This document shows positions 7,976 through 17,037 of a stretch of 64,000 nt of DNA, in pieces. Source of the stretch: Allobosea sp. CS1GBMeth4 (GTDB taxonomy: Bacteria; Pseudomonadota; Alphaproteobacteria; Rhizobiales; Beijerinckiaceae). Both the position numbers and the translations under genes were made by a program. The stretch's first letter is position 1. Each line of letters starts with the position of its first letter. The notes below the pieces were generated by a model. It made no database searches. It worked only from the letters and a program-made list of their open reading frames with translations, and had not been told where the DNA came from. The stretch lies in assembly GCF_900185715.1 (NCBI RefSeq), contig NZ_FYAS01000053.1:1-64000 (forward strand), written 5' to 3'.

Positions 7976-10162
7976 ATGACCGCTCGCTACGACACCGTTG
8001 CGGCTGCCGGCGAGAGCCGCTCCGACGTGCTCGACCTGCCGGCCCTCTGGGCCGCGATCAAGGCGAGGAAGCTCTGGATCGTCGGGCCGACGCTGGCGGC
8101 GCTCGGGCTGTCCTTCGTCGCGGTCAACCTCGTCACGCCGCGCTATACCGGCGAGGCGCGGCTGCTGCTGGAGAGCCGCGACAGCTTCTATACGCGCCCC
8201 GGCCAGACGCCGGACGGCGCCGGGCCGCAATTCGATCCGGAAGGCGTGCAGAGCCAGGTCCAGGTGATCATGTCGCGCGATCTCGCCCGCGAGGCGATCA
8301 AGCGCATCGGCCTGGTCGGCAATGCCGAGTTCGATTCGGGTGCCGGTGCGCTCGGCGCACTCAAGAAGATCGGTGTCCTGCTCGGCATCGGCGCCCATCC
8401 GGCGGACCGTTCGCCCGAGGAGCGCGTCCTGGAGAAATACTACGATCGGCTCCTCGTCTTCCCGGTCGGGCGCTCGCGCATCGTCTCGATCGAGTTCACC
8501 TCGCAGGACCCGGCGCTCGCCGCCAGGGCGGCCAACGAGATCGCCGCCGTCTACCTCGAGATGCAGGAGGCGGCCAAGCAGGACACGGCCCGCAGCGCCT
8601 CATCCTGGCTCTCGACCACGATCGAGCCGCTGCGCCGGAAGCTGGCGGAGTCGGAGGCGAAGGTCGAGGCGTTCCGCTCCAGCCACGGCCTGCTGGTCGG
8701 CACCAACAACACCACCATCACCGCCCAGCAGCTCGCCGACCTGTCGACGCAGCTCACCAACGCCCGCAGCCAGCAGGCGGACGCGCAGGCCAAGGCGGCG
8801 ATCATCCGCGACGCGATCAAGAGCGGACGCACCTTCGAGATCCCCGACGTCGCCAACAACGAGCTGGTTCGCCGCCTGATCGAGCAGCGCGTCAACCTGC
8901 GCGCCCAGCTCGCGCTCGAATCGCGCAACCTGCTGTCGGAGCATCCCCGCATCAAGGAGCTGAACGCCCAGCTCGCCGATCTCGAGGGCCAGATCCGCGC
9001 CGCCGCCGAACGGGCCGTGCGCACGCTGGAGAACGAGGCCAGGATCGCCGGCCAGCGCGTCGAAAGCCTCACGGCCGCGCTCGAGGGCCAGAAGAAGACG
9101 GCGTCCGGCGCCAATGACGACGAGGTCCAGCTGCGCGCGCTCGAGCGCGACGCGCGCACCCAGCGCGAGCAGCTCGAGCAATACATGCTGCGCTATCGCG
9201 AGGCGCTGGCCCGCGACACGCAGAACGCCTCGCCTGCCGATGCGCGCGTCATCTCGCGTGCCGTGGAGCCGACGCAGCCCTCCTTCCCGAAGAAGCTGCC
9301 GACCATCCTCGTCGCGACGCTCGCGACCTTCCTGGTCGCGCTGGCGGCCGTGGTCTCGCGCGAGCTCCTGAACGGAGCCGGGCCGATGCCGGCCGATGAT
9401 CGGCCGCGCCGCAGCGGCCCGGACAGGGCCGAGCCGCTCGTCGGCAAGCCGAAGGACGAGGATGACGGGGAGGGCGGCGAAAAAGACGAGGAGGTCGCGC
9501 CGCCGCCGCGCCGCGAGCGCATCGCCGGCCTCCTGACCCATGGCGGGCGCGTCGGCCAGCTCCATCTCGACCTCTCGGATCCCGACGGAGGAGCCGCCGA
9601 TCTCGCCGCCTGCCTCAACAAGGCGAGTGCCGGCCACGCGCCGCTGCTCGTCGTCCTCGACGGGGCGGAGGGGAATGCCGCGCCGCGGGTCCTGGCCCAG
9701 CTGCTCTCCGAGCGCAGCCGCTGCATCCTGGTCGATCTCGCCGGCGATGGCGGCCGCGACCAGGCCGGCTTCTCCGAGCTGCTCGCCGGCGAGGCGATGT
9801 TCTCCGACATCATCACCCGCGAGGAGGATTCGCGCCTGCACGAGATCGCGCCGGGGCGGGCCGGGCGCAGCGCCGTGCTGGCGGTTCCCGACATCGTCGA
9901 CGTCGCGCTCGATGCGCTCTGCGAGACCTATGACTGGGTGCTGGTCGCCGTCGCCTCCACCGACGAGGCGCAGGTGCTGGCGCCGCTGCTGGCGCGCGCC
10001 CAGGGAGCGCTGGTCATGGCCGGCCATGCCGGCAACGGCCATGCGGTCGAGGCCGCCTATCGCCTGACCGACCTGACCGGGGCGCCGATCGCCCTGGTCA
10101 TGGTCGAGACGCCGGAGCGGGTCGTGGCCGCCGCCGAGGAGCAGGAGCCGGTCCCGGCCTGA
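7976..10162 (+). CDS. polysaccharide co-polymerase with degenerate tyrosine-kinase half (GumC/Wzc-like)
   Basis: From the ATG at 7976 (GGAAG ribosome site at 7967) the protein has 728 residues. Residues about 20-110 are a Wzz domain with the first membrane helix (WIVGPTLAALGLSFVAVN). A long coiled-coil periplasmic region with the GNVR-type segment follows, ending in the second helix (TILVATLATFLVALAAVV) near residue 450. After a charged linker (EDDGEGGEKDEE) comes a Rossmann-like domain that resembles a BY-kinase in layout, but VVLDGAEGNAAPRV stands where the Walker A P-loop should be. There is no GKT/GKS, so kinase activity is unlikely. Role: chain-length control and export. Confidence 0.88.
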   Translation: MTARYDTVAAAGESRSDVLDLPALWAAIKARKLWIVGPTLAALGLSFVAVNLVTPRYTGEARLLLESRDSFYTRPGQTPDGAGPQFDPEGVQSQVQVIMSRDLAREAIKRIGLVGNAEFDSGAGALGALKKIGVLLGIGAHPADRSPEERVLEKYYDRLLVFPVGRSRIVSIEFTSQDPALAARAANEIAAVYLEMQEAAKQDTARSASSWLSTTIEPLRRKLAESEAKVEAFRSSHGLLVGTNNTTITAQQLADLSTQLTNARSQQADAQAKAAIIRDAIKSGRTFEIPDVANNELVRRLIEQRVNLRAQLALESRNLLSEHPRIKELNAQLADLEGQIRAAAERAVRTLENEARIAGQRVESLTAALEGQKKTASGANDDEVQLRALERDARTQREQLEQYMLRYREALARDTQNASPADARVISRAVEPTQPSFPKKLPTILVATLATFLVALAAVVSRELLNGAGPMPADDRPRRSGPDRAEPLVGKPKDEDDGEGGEKDEEVAPPPRRERIAGLLTHGGRVGQLHLDLSDPDGGAADLAACLNKASAGHAPLLVVLDGAEGNAAPRVLAQLLSERSRCILVDLAGDGGRDQAGFSELLAGEAMFSDIITREEDSRLHEIAPGRAGRSAVLAVPDIVDVALDALCETYDWVLVAVASTDEAQVLAPLLARAQGALVMAGHAGNGHAVEAAYRLTDLTGAPIALVMVETPERVVAAAEEQEPVPA

Positions 10163-10244
10163 GCGCCGGGCTGGAACCTGGATCCACTTTCCGGCCGAAT
10201 CCGGCGCCCGGAAGCAGGGCGGGCCGGCTCGCCAGAAGTTCTGC

Positions 10245-11480
10245 CTACTCGTCCAGCGCCGCCGGCCTGCGGCGCCTCAGCAGGCCGAGGATGCGCTGCG
10301 CCGCCTTCAGCGCCAGGGGCGAGGCCTTGATCCGCCGCTTGAGCGCGCGTTTGGCCCGGCTGTAGCCGGCATAGGCCCGTCCCCTGGCCGTCAGCGGGAA
10401 GAAGGTGTCGACGAGCTCGTCGCTGTCGTCGCAGATCGTCGTCTTGTAGCGCGCCTCGCCGACGCCGAGGTCGAACATGGTGAATCCGGCCCGGCATTTG
10501 CGCTTGATCAGCTCGACCAGCAGGAGCTCGCCGGGGCTGGTGCGCGCCGCCTCGGCGGCGAGGTCGAAAGCCGTCGCCATGCCGGAGAAGCGCTCGCCCT
10601 GCACGGCGCCGACATAGGTCGCGACCGAACGGCCCGCGAGGTCGAGCGAGTAGAGCTCGATCGCCGGCGGGCGGCCGGGCTGCCCGATCGCGCCCTGGCG
10701 CAGGAAGGCGCGGGTCGCCGGCGCCGCGAACGGGTCGGGCAGGCCCATCTGGGCGAAGCGGGCCGCCTTCTGCGCCAGAAAGGCGTCGAGCACGCGCGCG
10801 ATCTCGGCTTCACCATGCGCCTGGATCAGTTCGGACGGGCCGAGCTCCGCGAAGCGGTTGCGCTTCGTCGTCAGTTTCTTGCGGGCGTGCTTGCTCATCG
10901 AGCGCCGCAGCGTGCCCTCGCAATCGCCCGGCACGAGCGCGAGCTTGTAGGCCCGGCTCGGGCTCTGCCCGGCGGCGAGCCGCGCAGGCGGGTTCGCGAC
11001 GCCATGCCAGAGGGATGGCTGGTTGACGAAGAACAGCGCGTCGATCCCGCCCAGCGCCGTGCCGATATCCGCGAGCAGGCTGCGCGTCGCCGCGTCGTCG
11101 AGCGCCGCGGCGAAGGCGGGCCGGTAGAGCGCCATGTGATAATTGGCGTGCTTGCCGCCGATGAATTCGGCGAAGCGCGTGCCGAGCCGGCGGGTGATCA
11201 CCAGCGGGAACAGCGCGAGCAGCCCGCCCTGGCCGTCCTCGACCCTGACGAAGCGGAGCGCCATGCCTTCGGCGCGCCCGATCGTCTCGGCGAAGGGCCG
11301 GACCCAGTCATAGCTCTGATAGGGCGTCACCAGGGCATCGGCCTCGAGCGCGCGCCAGTCGGCTTCGAGAGCGGCGATGTCGCTCTCGGCCCGCACCCTG
11401 GCGAAGGGGCGCGCCTCCGCGTCCCGGCGCGAGGCAGGGGCGGCCGAGGTGCTTCGTGCGGGCTGGGCGAGGGCGGACAT
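10245..11480 (-). CDS. GNAT-like acyltransferase, CelD/BcsL family
   Basis: A 411-residue protein of the 'acetyltransferase involved in cellulose/exopolysaccharide biosynthesis' type (BioF2-like, PF13480). The tandem GNAT-fold layout is visible: an N-terminal half (ALEADWRALEADALVTPYQSYDWV) and a C-terminal half (ELYSLDLAGRSVATYVGAVQGERFSGMATAF, then ELLLVELIKRKCRAGFTMFDLGVGEARYK). FDLG-x-G-x-x-x-YK is a family hallmark. Its likely role is acyl decoration of the polysaccharide, inferred from its place between the chain-length gene and the deacetylase. It is transcribed convergently with the former and divergently from the latter. Confidence 0.85.
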   Translation of the reverse strand: MSALAQPARSTSAAPASRRDAEARPFARVRAESDIAALEADWRALEADALVTPYQSYDWVRPFAETIGRAEGMALRFVRVEDGQGGLLALFPLVITRRLGTRFAEFIGGKHANYHMALYRPAFAAALDDAATRSLLADIGTALGGIDALFFVNQPSLWHGVANPPARLAAGQSPSRAYKLALVPGDCEGTLRRSMSKHARKKLTTKRNRFAELGPSELIQAHGEAEIARVLDAFLAQKAARFAQMGLPDPFAAPATRAFLRQGAIGQPGRPPAIELYSLDLAGRSVATYVGAVQGERFSGMATAFDLAAEAARTSPGELLLVELIKRKCRAGFTMFDLGVGEARYKTTICDDSDELVDTFFPLTARGRAYAGYSRAKRALKRRIKASPLALKAAQRILGLLRRRRPAALDE

Positions 11481-11585
11481 GCCGCCTCCTTAACCCGGCA
11501 TTGTGAACGGACCTGCCATGATCGCCGGCACCGCGAACGCCATCGCCGAACAGCGTTAGCGAAGGGTTGAATCGATCTCTCGGAG

Positions 11586-12647
11586 ATGTCGGGTATGAGC
11601 CTGCGCCACAAGGCTTTTTCGGCCGCCTTCGCGGCGATCGCGGCGACCGGCGCCGATCGCTGGGGCAGGGGCCTCGCCCAGGGCCGGGGCGCGATCCTGA
11701 CGCTGCACCATGTCCGTCCGGCGGCCTCCGGCGGCTTTCGGCCCAACGGCCTGCTCGAGGTCACGCCCGATTTCCTCGACCGGGCGCTGAGCCTGATCCG
11801 CGCCGAGGGCTACGACGTCGTCTCGCTCGACGAGGCGCTGGCGCGGCTGGCCGCCCCCCGGCCCGGCCGCTTCTTCGTCACGCTCACCTTCGACGACGGC
11901 TATCGCGACAATCTCGACCACGCCTGGCCCGTGCTGGCGAAGCATGGCGCGCCGTGGACCCTCTATGTCGTGCGCGGCTTCGCCGAGCGCACGGCGCGGC
12001 TGTGGTGGCTGGAACTGGAGGAGGCCATCCGGGCGTTGCCGCGCATCGCGCTCGACCTGCCGGGCGGCCGCTTCGACGCCGCGGCCGGAAGCGACGCCGA
12101 GAAGCAGCGGGCCTTCGACCAGCTCTACTGGCGCTTGCGCAAAGGGCCGGAAGCGAGTCTGCTCTCGGTGATTTCCGGGCTCGCGGCTCAGGCCGGCATC
12201 GACCCCACCGCCCTGGTCGAGCGCGAATGCCTGCCGGCCGAGACGCTGCGCTCGCTCGCCGGCGCGCCCGGGGTCACCATCGGCGCCCACACACTGAGCC
12301 ATCCGATGCTCGCCAGACATCCGGAGGAGGTCGCGCGGCAGGAGATCGTCGAGAGCAAGGCCTGGCTGGAGACGACGCTGGAAACGCCGATCCGCCACTT
12401 CGCCTACCCGGTCGGCGATCCCGGCTCGGCCGGGCCGCGCGAATTCGCCCTGGCGAGGGAGGCCGGCTATGTCAGCGCCGTGACGACGCGACCGGGGCAC
12501 CTCTTCGCCGAGCACGTCGGGCACCTGCACGCGCTGCCCCGCGTCTCGCTCAACGGGCTGCACCAGAGCGAAGCGGCGCTCAAGGCGCTGCTCTCGGGGC
12601 TGCCGTTCCTGCTGTGGAACCGCGGCCGGAAGCTGAGCGTCGGATAG
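11586..12647 (+). CDS. polysaccharide deacetylase (NodB-type, CE4)
   Basis: A 353-residue carbohydrate esterase 4 protein. The catalytic motif 1 is TFDDGYRDN (TFDDG) and motif 2 is IGAHTLSHPML (H-x3-H metal ligands). The C-terminal half carries FAYPVGDPGS, typical of the family. No signal peptide is evident, as in many exopolysaccharide-locus deacetylases that may act on intermediates. It should remove N- or O-acetyl groups from the polymer or its precursor. The start used (ATG, MSGMSLRHK) has a second ATG four codons on, and either could be used. Confidence 0.88.
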   Translation: MSGMSLRHKAFSAAFAAIAATGADRWGRGLAQGRGAILTLHHVRPAASGGFRPNGLLEVTPDFLDRALSLIRAEGYDVVSLDEALARLAAPRPGRFFVTLTFDDGYRDNLDHAWPVLAKHGAPWTLYVVRGFAERTARLWWLELEEAIRALPRIALDLPGGRFDAAAGSDAEKQRAFDQLYWRLRKGPEASLLSVISGLAAQAGIDPTALVERECLPAETLRSLAGAPGVTIGAHTLSHPMLARHPEEVARQEIVESKAWLETTLETPIRHFAYPVGDPGSAGPREFALAREAGYVSAVTTRPGHLFAEHVGHLHALPRVSLNGLHQSEAALKALLSGLPFLLWNRGRKLSVG

Positions 12648-12653
12648 AGTTGC

Positions 12654-12759
12654 CGTCATGCTCGGGCTCGCCCGAGCATCCCAGGCCGGATGAGGCCCGC
12701 AGGGCGCCTCCTCGCCGGGAGATTCTCGGCTCTCCGCTTCGCTGCGGCCGAGAATGACG
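12654..12759 (+). repeat. dispersed palindromic repeat, copy 1 (CGTCAT...ATGACG)
   Basis: About 106 bases ending in CGTCAT and ATGACG, with two hairpins: a 5' one (ATGCTCGGGCTCGCCCGAGC) and a 3' one (GAGATTCTCGG ... CCGAGAATGACG). Related copies lie at 14161-14268, 22031-22138 (opposite orientation), 38953-39046 (different 3' half) and 43815-43923. All are directly after stop codons, so they may also act as transcript ends or mRNA stabilisers. Confidence 0.75.
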
Positions 12760-12760
12760 G

Positions 12761-12967
12761 CTACCCGTCCTTGCGCTCCATCCATTTGATCAGCGGCAGC
12801 AGCGGCAGGATCCAGACCAGCCCCAGCGCGACATAGGCGATCGTCTGGACGAGCTTCGAAGCCTCGGTGATCCGCCCCTGCGCCAGCGCCATGGCGACGA
12901 GCGCGTAGACGCAGACGAAGACGATCATCACGACCGTGCCGACGAGCTTGCGATAGGTCTGCCTCAT
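12761..12967 (-). CDS. DUF2842 family membrane protein
   Basis: A 68-residue protein starting MRQTYRKLVGT with two membrane helices (about residues 9-29 and 42-60) and a short WMERKDG tail. This length and the pattern R-K-L-x-G-T...YALVAMALA...W-I/V-L-P match the alphaproteobacterial DUF2842 family, whose function is unknown. The frame stays open upstream to 13033, but the family length supports the start at 12967. It is divergent from ctaA, a common neighbour in Hyphomicrobiales. Confidence 0.8.
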   Translation of the reverse strand: MRQTYRKLVGTVVMIVFVCVYALVAMALAQGRITEASKLVQTIAYVALGLVWILPLLPLIKWMERKDG

Positions 12968-13094
12968 GCGATCCTGGTCCGGGCTGCGGCATTGCGGGCG
13001 TTGTTCAGCTCTCGAGGGCGGACTATCTGTCACCCGCCGCCGCGCTTGTGAAGCGTATTCAAGCCTGCTCCCTGCGACCCGAGGTCCCGCCGCC

Positions 13095-14156
13095 GTGACG
13101 ATCGCGCTCGATCAGCCTGCCATGCCGGCCGCCGCCAGCCATGCCGGCATCCGCCGGTGGCTCTGGGCCGTCGCAGCCCTCGTCTTCGTCATGGTCGTGG
13201 TCGGCGGCGCGACGCGACTGACCGGCTCGGGTCTTTCGATCACCGAATGGCGCCCCGTCACCGGCGCGATCCCGCCGCTTTCCGACGCCTCCTGGGCGCT
13301 GGAATTCGAGAAGTACCGGGCGAGCCCGCAATACCAGCTCCTGAATGCGGGCATGGCGCTCGCCGACTTCAAGTTCATCTACTGGTGGGAATGGGGCCAC
13401 CGCCAGCTCGGCCGCTTCATCGGGCTGGTCTATACCGCCGGCTTCCTCGTCGTCCTGCTGCGGCGGCTGATGCCGTGGCGGCAGACGGCGCTCCTGTTCG
13501 GCATGGGCCTCTTGCTCGGCCTGCAGGGCACGATCGGCTGGATCATGGTGGCCTCGGGCCTACAGCCGGGCATGATCGCGGTCGCGCCCGTTAAGTTGAC
13601 GCTGCATCTCGTCTTCGCCGGCCTCTTCTTCGCCAGCGTCGTCGCCTTCGCCACCTGGCTCACCCCGCTGCGCCGCATCGAGGCGGTCAGGGGCAGGGCG
13701 GGCGCCTGGTTCCTGCTCCTGCTGCTCTTCGTCCAGGTCGCGCTCGGCGGCCTCGTCGCCGGCTCCAGGGCCGGCTTCACCTTCAACACCTGGCCGCTGA
13801 TGGACGGGGCGCTGGTGCCGTCCGCCGCGACGCTGTTCGCCGGCACGCCGGTCTGGGAGAACTTCGTCGACAATGTCGCGCTGGTGCAGTTCAACCACCG
13901 CCTCGGCGCCTATGTCCTGCTCGCCTTCGCGCTCTGGCACATGCTGGCCTTGCGCCGCGCCGCGCCGGGTTCCGGCAGCGCCAGGCGCGCCACCGCCATT
14001 GCCGGGCTGGTCCTGGCGCAGTCCGCGCTCGGCATCGTGACGCTGCTGCTGGTCGTGCCGCTCTGGGCCGGGCTCGCCCATCAGGCGCTCGGCTTCACCG
14101 TGCTGGCGATGGGCGTGGTGCATGTGACGCGTACGCAGCAGGCAGCGCGAGGGTAG
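13095..14156 (+). CDS. ctaA: heme A synthase (COX15/CtaA)
   Basis: Starting at GTG 13095 (the frame is open further upstream, but family length supports this start) the protein has 353 residues and eight predicted membrane helices. It converts heme O to heme A for cytochrome c oxidase in the inner membrane. Diagnostic parts are GGATRLTGSGLSITEWRPVTG, WWEWGHRQLGRFIG with the first heme-ligand histidine, LVAGSRAGFTFNTWPLMDG, and later FNHRLGAYVLL and LAHQALGF with further ligand histidines. This is the proteobacterial/mitochondrial class, with the long N-terminal signature, not the Bacillus class. Confidence 0.95.
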   Translation: MTIALDQPAMPAAASHAGIRRWLWAVAALVFVMVVVGGATRLTGSGLSITEWRPVTGAIPPLSDASWALEFEKYRASPQYQLLNAGMALADFKFIYWWEWGHRQLGRFIGLVYTAGFLVVLLRRLMPWRQTALLFGMGLLLGLQGTIGWIMVASGLQPGMIAVAPVKLTLHLVFAGLFFASVVAFATWLTPLRRIEAVRGRAGAWFLLLLLFVQVALGGLVAGSRAGFTFNTWPLMDGALVPSAATLFAGTPVWENFVDNVALVQFNHRLGAYVLLAFALWHMLALRRAAPGSGSARRATAIAGLVLAQSALGIVTLLLVVPLWAGLAHQALGFTVLAMGVVHVTRTQQAARG

Positions 14157-14160
14157 CGCG

Positions 14161-14268
14161 CGTCATGCTCGGGCTTGCCCCGAGCATCTCAGGCCAGAAG
14201 GGGCTCCGGCCAGCGCTTTCGCGTCATGAGATTCCCGGGCCGGCGCTTTGCGCCGCCCGAGAATGACG
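14161..14268 (+). repeat. dispersed palindromic repeat, copy 2 (CGTCAT...ATGACG)
   Basis: Same family and orientation as the copy at 12654-12759: 5' hairpin ATGCTCGGGCTTGCCCCGAGC, then GAGATTCCCGGGC...GCCCGAGAATGACG. It fills almost the whole gap between the convergent ctaA and metY stops, so it may serve as a bidirectional transcript end. Confidence 0.72.
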
Positions 14269-14275
14269 TCGTAGA

Positions 14276-15553
14276 TCAGGCCAGCGCCTGGTCGAGATCC
14301 GCGATCAGGTCCTCCGGATCCTCGATGCCGATCGACAGGCGCACCACCTCGGGGCCGGCGCCGGACGCGGTCTTCTGCGCGTCCGAGAGCTGGCGATGCG
14401 TGGTCGAGGCCGGGTGGATCACCAGCGAGCGGGTGTCGCCGATATTGGCGAGATGCGAGAACAGCTGCAGCTTCGAAACCAGCTGGACGCCGGCGTCGTA
14501 GCCGCCCTTGAGGCCGAGCGTGAACACCGCGCCGGCGCCCTTGGGCGAATAGCGCTTGGCGAGCTCGTGGTACTTGTCGCCGGGCAGGCCGGGATAGCTC
14601 ACCCAGGCCACCGCCGGGTGCGTGGAGAGATGCGTCGCGACCTTCAGCGCATTGTCGCAATGGCGCTGCATGCGCAGCGGCAGCGTCTCGATGCCGGTCA
14701 GGATCATGAAGGCGTTGAAGGGCGAGAGCGCCGGGCCCATGTCGCGCAGGCCGAGCACGCGGGTCGCGATCGCGAAGGCGAAATTGCCGAAGGTCTCGCC
14801 CAGCACCATGCCGTTATATTCCGGCCGCGGCTTGGACAGCATCGGATAGCGCTCGTCGCCGACCCAGTTGAACGAGCCGCCGTCGACGATCAGCCCGCCG
14901 ATCGAGTTGCCATGGCCGCCGAGGAATTTGGTCGCCGAATGCACGACGATGTCGGCGCCGTGCTCGAAGGGGCGGATCAGGTAGGGGCTCGCCATCGTGT
15001 TGTCGACGATGAACGGGATGTTGTGCTTCTTCGCGATCTTCGAGATCGCCTGAAGGTCGACGATGACGCCGCCCGGATTGGCGATGGACTCGACGAAGAT
15101 CGCCTTGGTCTTCGGCGTCACCGCCGCGGCGAAGGCGTCGAGATCGTCCGGATCGGCCCAGATCACGTTCCAGCCGAAGTTCTTGTAGGAATGGTTGAAT
15201 TGGTTGATCGAGCCGCCATAGAGCTTTTTCGCCGCCACGAACTCGTCGCCCGGCTGCAGCAGCGCATGGAAGGTCAGGAACTCGGCGGCATGGCCGGAGG
15301 CCACCGCCAGCGCCGCCGTCCCGCCCTCCAGCGCCGCGACGCGCTCCTCCAGCACCGCGTTAGTCGGGTTGCCGATGCGGGTGTAGATGTTGCCGAAGGC
15401 CTGCAGTCCGAACAGCGAGGCGGCGTGGTCGACATCGTCGAAGACGAAGGAGGTCGTCTGGTAGATCGGCGTGGCGCGCGCGCCGGTGGCCGCGTCGGGA
15501 GCGGCGCCGGCATGGACGGCGAGCGTGTGGAAACCCGGTGCGCGGTCGGTCAT
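14276..15553 (-). CDS. metY: O-acetylhomoserine aminocarboxypropyltransferase (sulfhydrylase)
   Basis: A 425-residue PLP enzyme of the Cys/Met metabolism family, making homocysteine (or cysteine) directly from O-acetylhomoserine and sulfide in the cytoplasm. Key parts are [15 protein letters not shown] near the N terminus, [22 protein letters not shown], and the PLP-lysine segment [31 protein letters not shown] is typical of O-acetylhomoserine sulfhydrylases rather than cystathionine enzymes, as is the length (about 425 rather than 380-400). It has its own strong promoter with overlapping palindromes, so it is probably regulated by sulfur or methionine status. A CoA-binding protein gene lies upstream on the same strand. 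Confidence 0.93.
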   Translation of the reverse strand: MTDRAPGFHTLAVHAGAAPDAATGARATPIYQTTSFVFDDVDHAASLFGLQAFGNIYTRIGNPTNAVLEERVAALEGGTAALAVASGHAAEFLTFHALLQPGDEFVAAKKLYGGSINQFNHSYKNFGWNVIWADPDDLDAFAAAVTPKTKAIFVESIANPGGVIVDLQAISKIAKKHNIPFIVDNTMASPYLIRPFEHGADIVVHSATKFLGGHGNSIGGLIVDGGSFNWVGDERYPMLSKPRPEYNGMVLGETFGNFAFAIATRVLGLRDMGPALSPFNAFMILTGIETLPLRMQRHCDNALKVATHLSTHPAVAWVSYPGLPGDKYHELAKRYSPKGAGAVFTLGLKGGYDAGVQLVSKLQLFSHLANIGDTRSLVIHPASTTHRQLSDAQKTASGAGPEVVRLSIGIEDPEDLIADLDQALA

Positions 15554-15578
15554 GGCGTGCTCCCTCGGGAAGGTCTTT

Positions 15579-15623
15579 TCGAACAGGTCTGTTCGATTTA
15601 ACGAACGCTCGCCGCAGCGTCAA
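15579..15623 (-). promoter_or_regulatory. metY promoter with two overlapping palindromes
   Basis: On the minus strand a near-consensus -35 TTGACG (15618-15623), a 17-base spacer and -10 TAAATC (15595-15600) lie about 40 bases before the metY start. Two palindromes overlap the -10 and expected start site: TCGAACAGGTCTGTTCGA (15579-15596, 8-bp arms) and GTTCGATTTAACGAAC (15591-15606, 5-bp arms). This is an ideal place for a repressor. Both share GAAC/GTTC half-sites, so one regulator could bind both. No regulator gene is adjacent. Confidence 0.7.
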
Positions 15624-15896
15624 TTGCACCGCTCTTCCCTCGGCCCGCCAATGCCCGGCATGCTCGCAAGCCCGCGAGAGGAATGGTGCGGCGCTCGAGA
15701 GGGGGCGTGGGCCTTCTCCGTAGGATGGCTCACCATACCGTGGTCATCCCGGACAGGCGGCGAAGCCTCGCCAACCCCGGAGCCATGCCGGAACGGTTCA
15801 GGCATGGGGGGCCGGGTCTCCCTTCGGTCGCCCGGAACGACCGGAAGAGAGGAGGCCGACATGGCTGCGATCAAGCGGCTCCGCCGAGCCTCGCCC
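15624..15896. other. intergenic region between metY and the CoA-binding gene
   Basis: About 270 bases without a supported gene. It includes a repeat-like stretch at about 15738-15845 beginning GTCATCCCGGAC, with an internal inverted repeat (GCCATGCC...GGCATGG). It looks like another intergenic palindromic element, unlike the CGTCAT/ATGACG family except at its start. Confidence 0.35.
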
Positions 15897-16427
15897 TCAC
15901 GTCCCCGGGCGGTCGATCGTCAGCTTCTGGAAGCCCTTGCCGGCCAGCGCCGGCTTCTTTGCCGACAGGATGCGCGAATTGATGCCCTGCCAGCCGATCT
16001 CGCCGGAGAGCCGGCCGTACTCGATCTTCGGGCAGCGGTTCATGACCACGGTGACGCCCCTGGCCTCGGCCTTCGCCGCGGCTTCGTCGTTGCGCACCGA
16101 GAGCTGCATCCAGATCACCTTGGGCAGCGGCTCGAGACCCAGGGCCTCGTCGGTGATCGGGCCGGCCGCCTCGGAATTGCGGAAGATCTCGACCATGTCG
16201 ACCGGCCGCGGGATGTCCTTCAGCGAGCCGTAGACGGTCTTGCCGAGCAGCGTCTGCCCGGCGAGCCCGGGATTGACCGGGATCACGTCGTAGCCGCGCT
16301 CGAGCAGGTACTTGCTGACGATCCAGCTCGGCCGCGCCTCGTTGGCGGAGGCGCCGACGAGGGCGATGCTCTTGACCTCGCGCAGGATGCGGCGAATGAG
16401 CGCATCATCGTAGGAATCATGGTTCAA
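15897..16427 (-). CDS. CoA-binding domain protein (YccU-like)
   Basis: A 176-residue protein made of one Rossmann-fold CoA_binding_2 domain. The segment SIALVGASANEARPSWIVSKYLLERGYDVIPVNPG is the nucleotide-binding P-loop and beta-alpha-beta unit. VDMVEIFRNSEAAG and VIWMQLSVRNDEAA complete the fold, and VVMNRCPKIEYGRL is the conserved C-terminal signature. The domain is related to the succinyl-CoA synthetase CoA-binding domain, but the biological role is not established. It lies upstream of metY on the same strand, as in many Hyphomicrobiales, which hints at a link to sulfur or acyl-CoA metabolism. Confidence 0.85.
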   Translation of the reverse strand: MNHDSYDDALIRRILREVKSIALVGASANEARPSWIVSKYLLERGYDVIPVNPGLAGQTLLGKTVYGSLKDIPRPVDMVEIFRNSEAAGPITDEALGLEPLPKVIWMQLSVRNDEAAAKAEARGVTVVMNRCPKIEYGRLSGEIGWQGINSRILSAKKPALAGKGFQKLTIDRPGT

Positions 16428-16581
16428 GGCACGAAAATCCCTGCGAATTGAAACCGTTGCCGAACCGCTCCGGCCGGGCCGCGAAGGCCTGCCGCCGCCG
16501 GAACATCGCGCGGCCGAGCTTGTTGCCTCTGTCGGAGAGGGAGAGGCAAATCCCGCTCTTCACCAGTGAGGAGGGCCTGCC

Positions 16582-17022
16582 ATGTGCGACTACAGTCTGC
16601 ACCATGTGATGTCGACTCCTGCCAAAGTCGGCGACGTCCTCAAGACCACCAGTTTCGCGGGAACGAGCACCAGGGGCTTCTGCGCCGCTGGCGAGCCGAA
16701 TGTCGCGGTCTGCGTGCTGCCCGGCACGGAGCTGGCGTTCGCGTCGGAGATCGAATGCGACAGGGCGGTCGGCTTCCTGCCGCATCGCCGGCTCGCGGCG
16801 ACGGTGGCGCGCTTCCGGCAGGTCGACCTCGACAAGCCCTACGCTCATCACGACGCGATCGAACTGCCCAGCGGACAGACCGTGCTGCTGACCAATCTGT
16901 CTGAGGGGCAGACGGTGACCGTGCTGCAATTGCCGGCAGAGCCGCAGGGCGAGCGGGCCGCGACGGCCGAGGCCGATCCCGCGCCGGCCGAGCCGGAACC
17001 GGTCCGGATCCTCGGCATCTGA
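16582..17022 (+). CDS. conserved hypothetical protein (MCDYSL family)
   Basis: A 146-residue soluble protein beginning MCDYSLHHVMSTPAKVGD. It contains an internal 'GFLPHRRLAATVARFRQVD' block and a Pro/Glu/Ala-rich C-terminal tail (about residues 115-142). I recall similar proteins as uncharacterised in Bradyrhizobium-like bacteria. The Cys2 near the N terminus plus Cys41 and Cys51 could bind metal, but this is speculation. The ATG has a GAGGAG-type ribosome site about 10 bases upstream. No operon partner is visible. Confidence 0.75.
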   Translation: MCDYSLHHVMSTPAKVGDVLKTTSFAGTSTRGFCAAGEPNVAVCVLPGTELAFASEIECDRAVGFLPHRRLAATVARFRQVDLDKPYAHHDAIELPSGQTVLLTNLSEGQTVTVLQLPAEPQGERAATAEADPAPAEPEPVRILGI

Positions 17023-17037
17023 TCGCGTCACCGGAGG

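Noticed and set aside
15554-15640. SAM-II/metA-type riboswitch upstream of metY
   Set aside because: The expected pseudoknot elements could not be placed; the hairpins are the two DNA palindromes over the promoter instead.
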